A stretch of 56,557 nt of DNA from Clostridia bacterium (GTDB lineage Bacteria; Bacillota; Clostridia; TANB77; CAG-508): assembly GCA_017613275.1 (NCBI GenBank), contig JAGAED010000008.1, positions 1-56,557 of the forward strand, written 5' to 3'. The notes below the pieces were generated by a model. It saw nothing but the letters and a program-made list of their open reading frames with translations, did no database searches and had not been told where the DNA came from. Positions 1 through 7,616 of the stretch are shown one piece after another. How positions within the stretch are numbered: the first letter of the stretch is position 1; each line of letters opens with the position of its first letter. Position numbers and translations under genes: made by a program.

Positions 1-328
1 TTCTAGCATATGTTACTAACCATCTTAATCCTAGAGTTTGGCTTCTTTCTGGTCTAATTTCTAATGGAACTTGGTATGTAGCTCCACCAACTCTTCTTGC
101 TTTAACTTCAAGAACTGGCATTACGTTTTCTAAAGCTGCTTCAAAAACTTCTAAAGGATTTTTTCCTTCTTTTTCTTTTATGATATCAAATGCATCATAT
201 ACTATTTTTTGAGCAACTGATTTTTTACCATCTAACATGATGTTGTTTACTAATTTTGTAACAACTTTGCTATTGTATATTGGATCTGGTAATACATCTC
301 TTTTTGCTATAAATCCTCTTCTTGGCAC
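1..328 (-). CDS. rpsG: 30S ribosomal protein S7, C-terminally truncated by window edge
   Basis: S7 binds the 3' major domain of 16S rRNA and starts assembly of the 30S head. The translation opens [10 protein letters not shown] and runs through [16 protein letters not shown] and [14 protein letters not shown], all typical S7 blocks; the window edge cuts it after about 109 residues. The start is a GTG at 326-328, preceded by an AGGAGGG site at the correct distance, so an ATG-only search would miss it. It lies 143 bases downstream of rpsL on the same strand, in the usual S12-S7 order; fusA would be expected next, outside the window. Identity is certain, and only the C-terminus is missing. Confidence 0.95.
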   Translation of the reverse strand, partial: MPRRGFIAKRDVLPDPIYNSKVVTKLVNNIMLDGKKSVAQKIVYDAFDIIKEKEGKNPLEVFEAALENVMPVLEVKARRVGGATYQVPLEIRPERSQTLGLRWLVTYAR

Positions 329-371
329 TATTCTTCCCTCCTTTTAAATTTTTTTCCACACATAATGTAGA

Positions 372-436
372 AAGGTACTCTGATAGCTTTTAGCTATCCG
401 TCTAGCGCTTATATCTATTAAAAATTTAAGTACCTT
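372..436 (-). promoter_or_regulatory. Structured rpsL-rpsG intercistronic region
   Basis: An outer inverted repeat (AAGGTACT at 372-379 and AGTACCTT at 429-436) encloses a second one (GATAGCT at 382-388 and AGCTATC at 392-398). In the transcript this gives a two-level stem between the S12 and S7 genes. In E. coli, S7 represses its operon by binding the structured rpsL-rpsG spacer, so a similar autogenous site is plausible. That role is inference; the structure is seen. There is no U-run, so it is not an intrinsic terminator. Confidence 0.5.
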
Positions 437-471
437 AAACTTTCGATAAAAAACAAGCACTATTTTTCATT

Positions 472-885
472 TTATTTCTTTGGGCGTTTTGCTCCGTATT
501 TAGAACGCGCTTGCATTCTATCTTTAACACCTGCTGTATCTAATGTTCCTCTGATGATGTGGTATCTAACACCTGGAAGGTCTTTTACCCTACCACCTCT
601 AATTAATACAACACTGTGTTCTTGTAAGTTATGTCCTATACCTGGGATATAAGATGTAACTTCATAACCATTAGAAAGTCTTACTCTGGCTACTTTTCTT
701 AAAGCAGAGTTTGGCTTTTTAGGTGTAACTGTTTTAACTACTGTACAAACACCTCTTTTTTGTGGAGCTCTTGCATTTGTTAATTTTTTGTTTTTAGAGT
801 TCCATCCATGTTGAAGAGCTGGTGCAGTTGATTTTGTTACGCCTGTTTTTCTTCCTTTTCTAACTAATTGATTAATTGTTGGCAC
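472..885 (-). CDS. rpsL: 30S ribosomal protein S12
   Basis: S12 sits at the decoding centre and controls tRNA selection accuracy. The 137-residue translation has the family core [11 protein letters not shown], then [20 protein letters not shown] and a C-terminal [12 protein letters not shown]. The lysine corresponding to mature K42 (E. coli), where streptomycin-resistance changes occur, is wild type. The protein is longer than the E. coli form because of the extra N-terminal loop around residues 25-40 that low-G+C Gram-positives carry. A strong AGGAGGTG site precedes the ATG at 885. It is first in its transcription unit, with its own promoter upstream. Confidence 0.98.
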   Translation of the reverse strand: MPTINQLVRKGRKTGVTKSTAPALQHGWNSKNKKLTNARAPQKRGVCTVVKTVTPKKPNSALRKVARVRLSNGYEVTSYIPGIGHNLQEHSVVLIRGGRVKDLPGVRYHIIRGTLDTAGVKDRMQARSKYGAKRPKK

Positions 886-911
886 TTAAATTTCACCTCC
901 TATAAAATATA

Positions 912-961
912 ATAAACCGTTACGGAATTGCACATTTCGAGCAATTACCATAGCGGTTTAT
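912..961 (-). promoter_or_regulatory. Inverted repeat at rpsL transcription start and leader
   Basis: ATAAACCG at 912-919 and CGGTTTAT at 954-961 are perfect inverted arms. Further partly paired segments (CCGTTACGG, CCATAGCGG, GCAATT) lie inside. The distal arm abuts the -10 box, so the start point falls within it. The element could act as a leader hairpin or as an operator. No family was recognised. Confidence 0.4.
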
Positions 962-990
962 ATTTTATCATCTTTTATGTAAAAAGTCAA
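962..990 (-). promoter_or_regulatory. Sigma-A promoter of rpsL operon
   Basis: On the minus strand this reads TTGACT (985-990), a 17-base spacer, then TAAAAT (962-967). Expected start is near 955. It sits 77 bases upstream of the rpsL ATG and just downstream of the preceding terminator. Confidence 0.8.
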
Positions 991-991
991 G

Positions 992-1019
992 AAAAACTTG
1001 GAAAATTACCAAGTTTTTC
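992..1019 (-). terminator. Intrinsic terminator of the coiled-coil operon
   Basis: AAAAACTTGG and CCAAGTTTTT arms around a 7-base loop, with a T-tract on the minus strand. It closes the unit that ends at 1028 and insulates the rpsL promoter. Confidence 0.8.
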
Positions 1020-1027
1020 TATATTTT

Positions 1028-2164
1028 TTATTTTCTTTCACCATCATCTTGTTCTTTGGCAGGTTTTTTAATATTTTTATATAATTCCTCTTCCCTTTGT
1101 TTAGTATAATCTTTAACAATATCATATTTTAAAGAATTTTTGAAATCATTATTTACATTAGCTGTTATGTCTTTTTCATATCCTGTTTTATTATATACGT
1201 CTGGAATTTTAGGATTTTTTCTGTTTTCTCTCCAATTTTTAAATCTCTTTGCAAATTGCCACCATTTTGGCTTAGCAACTGCTGGAAGATTTTGGCTTCT
1301 TTCATTTACCTCAACTTCCATAGTTTGATTATCATCTTGCAATTTTGTTTTGATATCTCTTCCATTAATGTTTGACAAAATCTTATCATTATTATCTATT
1401 GATTTTTGATTGCCTTTTATTTTATTATTTAATGATGCTTCAATGTTGTACTCTCCTGTACCCTTGTTAATTTTAAAATTGCCTTCAATGAATTCATCTA
1501 AGTATTTTTCTTCTAGTTGCAAATTATCTTTATTCGCTATATCCATAATTATTTTTTTGTTCTTATCATACTTTATTTGAGCATCTTTTATATCTTTATC
1601 TATTTGAGCTATTTGGGCAGCATCTTTAGCTGGATCTAATTTACTTTTATCGTCATTTAATTTTTTAATATTAACTTCAGCATTTTTCATTCCAACAATT
1701 TGTTTTTTTACACCTGAATGAGTTTCTATTAATTTTTTAATCATGTTTAATTGTGCATTTTCTTGTAACAATCTTTGATTTTTTCTAACAACTTTTTTTG
1801 AAATTGCAGCATCAACAGCTTTTTTCACTTCTGGATTATTTGAAACCTTTTGTATTTGTGAATCAATTTTATTCTGATTATTTACAATTATACTTTGTAT
1901 TTTTAGTAATGAGTTTTTCAAAATTTCAATATTTTTCTTTTCACCATCAATCTTGTTTTGAGCAGCCTTTTCTGCAGCTTTATCTCCCTTTAGAATGGCA
2001 TTATTCTTTTCCATTTGATAAATAGTAATATTATTATTAGCTATTTGTATCTTTCTATCATATTGTGTAACAGCTTTTCTACATTTTTCCAATTTTTGTT
2101 TTTCTAATAAATATGTTTTATACTCCTTATCAATAGCTTCTAATTCTTCCATGTTCTTGTTCAT
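1028..2164 (-). CDS. Long coiled-coil protein of unknown function
   Basis: The gene encodes 378 residues rich in Lys, Asn, Gln, Ile and Asp with heptad-like spacing over roughly residues 5-270, so it is predicted to be mostly coiled coil. There is no signal peptide or obvious membrane segment. A short Trp-containing basic patch (KPKWWQFAKRFKNWRENRK, about residues 298-316) stands out near the end. An AGGAGG site precedes the ATG. It lies 17 bases downstream of a 41-codon acidic gene, so the two are surely co-transcribed. I do not recognise the family. A cytosolic scaffold is possible, but nothing in the sequence proves it. Confidence 0.75.
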   Translation of the reverse strand: MNKNMEELEAIDKEYKTYLLEKQKLEKCRKAVTQYDRKIQIANNNITIYQMEKNNAILKGDKAAEKAAQNKIDGEKKNIEILKNSLLKIQSIIVNNQNKIDSQIQKVSNNPEVKKAVDAAISKKVVRKNQRLLQENAQLNMIKKLIETHSGVKKQIVGMKNAEVNIKKLNDDKSKLDPAKDAAQIAQIDKDIKDAQIKYDKNKKIIMDIANKDNLQLEEKYLDEFIEGNFKINKGTGEYNIEASLNNKIKGNQKSIDNNDKILSNINGRDIKTKLQDDNQTMEVEVNERSQNLPAVAKPKWWQFAKRFKNWRENRKNPKIPDVYNKTGYEKDITANVNNDFKNSLKYDIVKDYTKQREEELYKNIKKPAKEQDDGERK

Positions 2165-2181
2165 ATTAAACCTCCTATAAT

Positions 2182-2307
2182 TTAACTATTTTGTAAAATA
2201 TTTTCTATTTTCTCTGCCAACTCTTGATATTCAAATTTCAACTCTACTAATTCTTCTGGTTTTAATGCTTCTAGTTCATTTTCTTTTATTACTAATTCTT
2301 CTTCCAT
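2182..2307 (-). CDS. 41-residue acidic helical protein
   Basis: The ATG at 2307 follows AGAGGAGAAAAAC, and the frame stays open for 41 codons. The peptide (MEEELVIKENELEALK at the start, EYQELAEKIENILQNS at the end) is Glu/Leu-rich and predicted to be one amphipathic helix. Its stop lies 17 bases before the long coiled-coil gene, whose ribosome site falls in the gap. A promoter with good spacing lies just upstream. The two proteins may pair, a helix with a coiled coil, but this is inference. It is too short for most gene finders. Confidence 0.65.
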   Translation of the reverse strand: MEEELVIKENELEALKPEELVELKFEYQELAEKIENILQNS

Positions 2308-2346
2308 GTTTTTCTCCTCTCATTCGTTAAAATATCTCTATCTATA

Positions 2347-2375
2347 ATTTTAGCATATATTAGTTTTTTTGACAA
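2347..2375 (-). promoter_or_regulatory. Promoter of the 41-aa/coiled-coil operon
   Basis: Minus strand TTGTCA (2370-2375), 17-base spacer, TAAAAT (2347-2352). The start of transcription would be about 33 bases before the 41-codon ORF. Confidence 0.7.
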
Positions 2376-2471
2376 TAGTTTTATGTTAATTGTCCTAATT
2401 TTTAATAAAACTGTCATATTTTAGTAATAATGATCACAAAAATTCTTTGAACATTTTTGTGGTTCTTACAT

Positions 2472-2496
2472 AAAAAAGGAAGGCAAACTGCCTTCC
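2472..2496 (-). terminator. Intrinsic terminator after the 114-aa gene
   Basis: GGAAGGCA (2478-2485) and TGCCTTCC (2489-2496) pair around a 3-base loop and are followed on the minus strand by six T. It is a strong GC-rich stem, unusual beside the AT-rich terminators of the window. Confidence 0.85.
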
Positions 2497-2508
2497 TCCC
2501 AGTAACAG

Positions 2509-2853
2509 TTATTCAATTGTATTTGGAGCAACCCAGCCTATGGGAATATTATTAACTCCTACAAGAGCCATAGTGTTCTCGTCCATGACTGGCGTGCCTT
2601 TAGAATATGAAACAGAAATTACTCTGCCAGAGTCATCCAGCTTCGCCATTGCCAGAACATCAACGTCCATGTATGCGCGAATTAAGGTATCCTTTTTTAT
2701 CCAGAAGGATTTTCCGCTTCCCCAGTTCCAAGCCGACTCGTAATAAGAATTGCCTCCCCCAAGAAAGACACGATCGCCGGCTTCAGCTATCTTATACTCT
2801 TCCTTTTCTGACATAAAAATGTCCATCTGAGAATACTTACTAGAGTTCTTCAT
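2509..2853 (-). CDS. Hypothetical 114-aa protein of atypical composition
   Basis: I do not recognise this family. The protein has a Gly/Trp/Tyr-rich stretch (GGGNSYYESAWNWGSGKSF, about residues 32-50) and a C-terminal half that reads like a small beta domain (SGRVISVSYSKG, VNNIPIGWVAP). There is no signal peptide. Codon use differs from the neighbours: G and C at third positions are common, where the flanking genes are strongly AT-biased. No Shine-Dalgarno motif precedes the ATG at 2853, and the internal ATGs at codons 10 and 14 are no better, so the true start is uncertain. It ends in a strong GC-rich terminator. Composition suggests transfer from another source. Confidence 0.6.
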   Translation of the reverse strand: MKNSSKYSQMDIFMSEKEEYKIAEAGDRVFLGGGNSYYESAWNWGSGKSFWIKKDTLIRAYMDVDVLAMAKLDDSGRVISVSYSKGTPVMDENTMALVGVNNIPIGWVAPNTIE

Positions 2854-2919
2854 AAAAATTATTAAAATATTTTAGCATTAATTATATTTTTAATAACCTG
2901 TAAATATATATAAAGAAGC

Positions 2920-4299
2920 CTAGAAATTTTCTAGACTTCTTTTTGATAGTTCCATATATCTTTGTTTTTTATCTTTAATCTTCTTTCCTTCAAGTTCAGG
3001 CAATATTCCAAAGTTCGCATTCATTGGTTGGAATTTTGAATTTGGTGTAGAAATATATTTTGCAAGGGCACCTATTACGGTAGTCTCTGGAAAACCTTGT
3101 TTTTGAGGAGTGTCCCCAAAAGTCTCCCCAAAGGCCTGCTCATATTTTTTAATTGCGTTTAGGGCTGCTACCATGCCTGATGATATTGATTCTACATAGC
3201 CTTCTACGCCTGTTATTTGGCCTGCAAAGTAAATGTTTTGATTTTCTTTTAGGTTGTATGTTTCGTCTAATAATTCTGGAGAGTTTATGTATGTGTTTCT
3301 ATGCATAACTCCATATTTTACGAATTCTGCATTTTGTAAACCTGGTATCATGCTAAATACTCTTTTTTGTTCTCCATATTTTAAATTTGTTTGGAATCCT
3401 ACTAAATTATACATACTTGCAACTTTATCATCTTGTCTTAGTTGTACTATTGCATAAGGTCTTCTACCAGTTCTTGGGTCATCAAATCCTACCGGTTTTA
3501 ATGGACCAAATCGCAATGTGTCTATTCCTCTCTTAGCCATTATTTCAACTGGCATACATCCTTCAAATATTTCTCTTTTTTCAAATTCATGTAATGTTAC
3601 AACTTCCGCTTCTACTAAAGCTTTCCAAAATTCTTCGTACTCTTCTTTGCTCATAGGAAGGTTTATATAGCTTTGTTCTTCTTGATTTTCTAGCCTTTTA
3701 TGCCACTCTTCAATAGATTCCTCTTTTTTCTTTTCTTGAGAATACCTATCTCCATAAAAGGCTATATTAAAATCAATGCTTTCCCTACTAACAATTGGAG
3801 CTGCAGCATCATAAAAATAAAACTTGTCCTGTCCTGTAATTTTTTGAATTTGTTCTGATAAGCCAATAGAAGTCAATGGTCCTGTTGCAATAATAACTAT
3901 TCCTTCTTTGGCTATATCTTCTAGCTTATCTGTTACTTCTTCATGAATAACCTCAATTAAAGGATTAGACTCTATTTCCTGCGTTACTCTTTTAGCAAAT
4001 TCTTCTCTGTCAACCGCTAAGGCTTGGCCAGCTGGTACTTTGGTTTCATCAGCTATACGAATAAGCAAAGAATCCAATCGTCTAAGTTCTTCTTTTAGCA
4101 GGCCACAAGCATTTGTCAAAAGATTAGACTTAAAAGAATTGCTGCAAACAATCTCTGCCAAATCTTTATTACTATGTGCTTCCGAAAACTTAACAGGCTT
4201 CATCTCATACAGCTTAACTTTTATCCCTCTTTTAGCAATTTGATATGCAGCTTCCGTTCCAGCAAGCCCTCCTCCAATTATTGTAATGTAATCATTCAT
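2920..4299 (-). CDS. trmFO: Folate/FAD-dependent tRNA m5U54 methyltransferase TrmFO
   Basis: TrmFO makes 5-methyluridine at position 54 of tRNA using methylene-tetrahydrofolate and FAD. The 459-residue protein starts MNDYITIIGGGLAGTEAAY; the GGGLAG Rossmann motif is at residues 9-14. CSNSFKSN, RFGPLKPVGF and the C-terminal QITGVEGYVESISSGMVAAL blocks are typical of the family. The frame is open 49 codons further upstream, but the ATG at 4299 has AGGAGG at proper distance and aligns with the family N-terminus. Near residues 392-404 the sequence GETFGDTPQKQGF is extra; it is encoded by a copy of a palindromic repeat (3091-3129) inserted in frame just before the conserved TTVIGAL block. Confidence 0.95.
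   Translation of the reverse strand: MNDYITIIGGGLAGTEAAYQIAKRGIKVKLYEMKPVKFSEAHSNKDLAEIVCSNSFKSNLLTNACGLLKEELRRLDSLLIRIADETKVPAGQALAVDREEFAKRVTQEIESNPLIEVIHEEVTDKLEDIAKEGIVIIATGPLTSIGLSEQIQKITGQDKFYFYDAAAPIVSRESIDFNIAFYGDRYSQEKKKEESIEEWHKRLENQEEQSYINLPMSKEEYEEFWKALVEAEVVTLHEFEKREIFEGCMPVEIMAKRGIDTLRFGPLKPVGFDDPRTGRRPYAIVQLRQDDKVASMYNLVGFQTNLKYGEQKRVFSMIPGLQNAEFVKYGVMHRNTYINSPELLDETYNLKENQNIYFAGQITGVEGYVESISSGMVAALNAIKKYEQAFGETFGDTPQKQGFPETTVIGALAKYISTPNSKFQPMNANFGILPELEGKKIKDKKQRYMELSKRSLENF
3091..3129. repeat. Intragenic copy of the GGGACACT palindromic repeat (in trmFO)
   Basis: The plus strand carries AACCTTGTTTTTGAGGAGTG followed by TCCCC. It matches the stem-loop repeats at 42730-42771 and 47549-47584, with the variant core GGGGACACTCC on the minus strand. 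It is read in frame as part of trmFO and adds about 13 residues in a variable loop. Its 3' arm is eroded compared with the other copies. Confidence 0.7.
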
Positions 4300-4332
4300 T
4301 CTTTCCCTCCTATTGTTTAATAAATCAAGAAA

Positions 4333-4501
4333 GTCAAATATAATAATTTTTAATTTTTCGAATGCGACCAGAGCAGACAAAGAGATTGTAGAAAAACTGT
4401 CAAAAGGGTCCTGTCTTCGGGGTTTGTTTGACAGTTTTTCGTACAAGCTCTAGTCGTCGACGGCGGGTAGCCGAGAAAAATTCAAAATCATTATATTTGA
4501 C
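4333..4501. repeat. 169-bp composite palindromic element, AT arms with GC-rich centre
   Basis: Outer arms of about 28 bases (4333-4360 and 4472-4501) are imperfect inverted repeats. Inside are partly complementary GCGACCAGAGC (4364-4374) and GCTCTAGTCGT (4447-4457). Innermost are GAAAAACTGTCAAA (4391-4404) and TTTGACAGTTTTTC (4427-4440). The centre is far richer in G+C than the surroundings. It fills the space between trmFO and the SNF2 gene and has no coding potential. The layout resembles the element at 21797-21935. Confidence 0.7.
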
Positions 4502-4509
4502 AAATTGTT

Positions 4510-7497
4510 TTATTCAAACAAACTCATAATATCTTCCTTAGAAAGCTTATTAATAAATGTAGTCTTAGTATCAAGCACATTATCAATCAAGGCTTCCTTC
4601 TTACGTTGAAGCTCATAAATCTTTTCTTCAATCGAATTCTTTGTTATAAGTTTATAAACTTGAACATTATTCTTTTGACCAATTCTATAAGCACGATCAG
4701 TAGCTTGATTTTCAGTAGAAAGATTCCACCAAGGGTCAAAATGAATAACCATATCTGCACCAGTCAAATTCAAACCAGTTCCACCAGCTTTTAAAGAAAT
4801 AAGGAAGACCTTAATCTCATCATTAGAATTAAACTCATCAACTAAATTTATTCTTTCATCAACTTTAGTTGCACCAGTTAATTTGAAATACTTAATATGT
4901 TTTTTATTCAACTCTTCTTCTATAATTCCAAGCATTGATGTATATGAAGAAAATAATAGTATTTTGTGTCCTCCATTTGTTGCCTCTTCAACAATTTCCA
5001 TACATTGCTCTAATTTACTACTCTCTCCTTTATAGTCTTTAATGAATAATCCTGGATGGCAACAAATTTGTCTTAATCTTGTAAGAGCTGCAAGCACCTT
5101 CATTTGGCTTCTTCCATAACCATTTTGTTCAATTAAAGTTGCTACATCATCTTTAACATTTGATAAATATGACAAATAAATCTCTTGTTGCTCTTCTTGC
5201 ATCTCGTTTTCTAACACAGTTACTTCTTTTTCTGGCAATTCTGTTAAAACTTCTTTCTTTGTTCTTCTTAGTACAAATGGCTCAATCATAGTTCTTAATT
5301 TTTCTAACTTTTTACCATCTTCTTCTCTTACAATTGGTGCCTCATATAAGTTTTTGAATTTTTTATAATCATACAAATATCCTGGCATTATGAAATCAAA
5401 TATTGACCACAATTCTGCCAAAGAGTTTTCTATTGGAGTTCCTGTTAGGGCATATCTTGTATCTGCCTTTAACTCCTTTATCGCCTTAGCATTCTGAGTA
5501 TTACTATTTTTTAGATATTGCGCTTCATCTGCAATAATAAATCTAAAATTATAATCTTTTTCTTTATATTGTTCAACATCTCTTTTCAATAAATCATAAG
5601 AAGTTATAATTAAATCATAGTTTTCTATTTGATTTATTAAATTGTTTCTCTCCTGTTGACTTCCTCTTATCACCATTACTTTAAGATCTTTTGCGAATTT
5701 TTCTGCCTCTTTTTTCCAGTTTAAGGTTAAAGAGCTTGGGGCAATTACTAAACTTGCTTTTTTATTTTCTATGCTTTTTTGACCAATTATTTCTTCTTTA
5801 TTGCTATAATTTTCTATGTAATCTAATATTACAGATAAAATTTGAATTGTTTTACCAAGTCCCATATCATCTGCTAAAATACCACCAAATTTATAGCTAT
5901 CTAGCAATTTCAGCCATTTAAAACCTGTTTTTTGATAAAATCTTAATACATTGTCAAGTTCTTCTGGTACTTGTATTTCGTCTATTCCATTTTTGTCTAA
6001 ATCTGTTACTATTTTTTTGTACTCTTCATTTTTTTCAATTGGTGTTGAATTTAGGCTTTTTAGAATTGTATTTAAATACATTGTTCTGTTTATTGGAAGA
6101 GTTATTTCTCCTTTTTTGATGTCTTTATATTTTACGTCCATTCCATTTATAAGTTTATCAAAAAATTCAGTTTCTTTACTATCTTCTAAGTTTAAAAAGC
6201 TTCCATCTTTTAGCCTATAATACTTTTTGCGCAATTCATATTTTTCCATTATTCCTTTAAGCTCTTCAATATCAATATTCAAATTTTCCAAATTTATTGA
6301 CAACAAATCGTTTTGGATTCTTATTCCTAATCCGCCTATTTTCAAGTTTTTGATTTGTTTTGTTTTAAAGTTATCTGTAACTAGTACTTCAAATCTATTT
6401 ATATAATTTTGAATTTCTTCAGAGATGAATTCAAATATTTTTTCTTCATCTGGTAAGATAAATCTTAGATTTTTTGCATCAAACATAAATCCTGTTTTTC
6501 TAAACATATTTAATGCTTTTGTTTCATCTATTATATTACGTGGAAATGTTATTTTTTGAGATTCATCTAGTGGATTAAACTCTTCTTTTCCATACTTAAA
6601 TGTAACATCTGCTATTATGTTTCCGCTATTATCAAAGTCAAAGAATGCCTTTACTTCCAATTGTTTTGGTCTATATTGTTCTATCTCTGCCTCTTCTATA
6701 TTTTTCATTTTTATTGCATTTTTCATTTTAGGCATTACAATTGAGAAGAAATCCCTTAATTCTCTTTTTTCAAGAGTTATTTCTGTTAAATAATTTTGTC
6801 TATATAATTCTATAAGTTTTATTGTAGTATCTTCGTAGTTTTTATCGCATTTATGTAGTTTATTATTATTTAATATGTATTTAAAATCTTTTCCATTAAT
6901 TAGAATTATTTTATATATATCAATATTAGGTTCTAGTATAAATTGTCCATTTTGCATTTGTTTTAAAGTAAAAAATATTCTAGGATTTTCTTCTACAAAT
7001 TTTACTTTTTCTTCTTTTGCATCTTTGTAAAATTCAACTTCTTTTCCTTTTAGTATTTCAAATATTTCATCTATTCCGCTGTTTCCAATTAAAATTGTAT
7101 TTTCATTTATTGCTTTTCCAAAATATTTGTAATTACTATTTGAGTTTGAATTTGCAAATTTAATCATTTCTGCATATTTCAAAATAAATTTTAATAATGG
7201 CTTGCTATCTTCCTTAAATTCACTTTCTTGATGTATAAATTGTAAACCTTCTCTATATTTATAGTTTTCTTTGTTTATCATTCTTGAATAAAACTCTGCT
7301 AAATTCTTTATTTTGTACATTTTGTTTTTTCCAATTTTGAATTCCATTTTCATGTTTCCAGAAAATTTATCATAAAGAATTTTAGGTTCTATGCTTATTG
7401 TTCCTTGTTTTATATTGTCTTGTTCTTCACCATTTATGTTTTCTATTTCTTCATTATATAATATATTTACTATTTTGTTGAAGCTTTTATTTTGCAT
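4510..7497 (-). CDS. SNF2-family DNA-dependent ATPase/helicase
   Basis: Bacterial SNF2 proteins are ATP-driven translocases on double-stranded DNA. In the 995 residues the seven helicase motifs are clear: ILADDMGLGKTIQ (motif I, about residue 545), IIADEAQYLKN (II, about 655), ALTGTPIENSLAELWSIFDF (III), LISLKAGGTGLNLTGADMVI (V) and QATDRAYRIGQ (VI, about 932). The 500-residue N-terminal region matches the layout of bacterial SNF2-associated domains and has no Zn-binding SWIM cluster. AAGGAG stands before the ATG, and a TTGCAA-17-TATAAT promoter precedes it, so it is a single-gene unit. Neighbours give no clue to its role; transcription recycling or DNA repair are possibilities from the family. 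Confidence 0.93.
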   Translation of the reverse strand: MQNKSFNKIVNILYNEEIENINGEEQDNIKQGTISIEPKILYDKFSGNMKMEFKIGKNKMYKIKNLAEFYSRMINKENYKYREGLQFIHQESEFKEDSKPLLKFILKYAEMIKFANSNSNSNYKYFGKAINENTILIGNSGIDEIFEILKGKEVEFYKDAKEEKVKFVEENPRIFFTLKQMQNGQFILEPNIDIYKIILINGKDFKYILNNNKLHKCDKNYEDTTIKLIELYRQNYLTEITLEKRELRDFFSIVMPKMKNAIKMKNIEEAEIEQYRPKQLEVKAFFDFDNSGNIIADVTFKYGKEEFNPLDESQKITFPRNIIDETKALNMFRKTGFMFDAKNLRFILPDEEKIFEFISEEIQNYINRFEVLVTDNFKTKQIKNLKIGGLGIRIQNDLLSINLENLNIDIEELKGIMEKYELRKKYYRLKDGSFLNLEDSKETEFFDKLINGMDVKYKDIKKGEITLPINRTMYLNTILKSLNSTPIEKNEEYKKIVTDLDKNGIDEIQVPEELDNVLRFYQKTGFKWLKLLDSYKFGGILADDMGLGKTIQILSVILDYIENYSNKEEIIGQKSIENKKASLVIAPSSLTLNWKKEAEKFAKDLKVMVIRGSQQERNNLINQIENYDLIITSYDLLKRDVEQYKEKDYNFRFIIADEAQYLKNSNTQNAKAIKELKADTRYALTGTPIENSLAELWSIFDFIMPGYLYDYKKFKNLYEAPIVREEDGKKLEKLRTMIEPFVLRRTKKEVLTELPEKEVTVLENEMQEEQQEIYLSYLSNVKDDVATLIEQNGYGRSQMKVLAALTRLRQICCHPGLFIKDYKGESSKLEQCMEIVEEATNGGHKILLFSSYTSMLGIIEEELNKKHIKYFKLTGATKVDERINLVDEFNSNDEIKVFLISLKAGGTGLNLTGADMVIHFDPWWNLSTENQATDRAYRIGQKNNVQVYKLITKNSIEEKIYELQRKKEALIDNVLDTKTTFINKLSKEDIMSLFE

Positions 7498-7523
7498 TAT
7501 TTTTCTCCTTTTCTCGGTTAAAT

Positions 7524-7552
7524 ATTATATAACAAAATTTGACAAATTGCAA
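7524..7552 (-). promoter_or_regulatory. Promoter of the SNF2 gene
   Basis: Minus strand TTGCAA (7547-7552), 17-base spacer, TATAAT (7524-7529), 27 bases before the start codon. Confidence 0.75.
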
Positions 7553-7574
7553 GCAAAGTGTTAGTTTTTTAAAT

Positions 7575-7611
7575 AAAAAAGGCAATGAAAACTATTTGTT
7601 TCATTGCTTTT
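7575..7611 (-). terminator. Intrinsic terminator after proS
   Basis: AAAGCAATGAAAC pairs with GTTTTCATTGCCTTTTTT on the minus strand and runs into a T-tract. It separates proS from the SNF2 promoter. Confidence 0.8.
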
Positions 7612-7616
7612 ATTTT

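Noticed and set aside
4300..4446. N-terminal extension of TrmFO (49 residues)
   Set aside because: The extension covers the palindromic element and lacks a ribosome site, whereas the ATG at 4299 has AGGAGG and the Rossmann motif follows at the usual distance.
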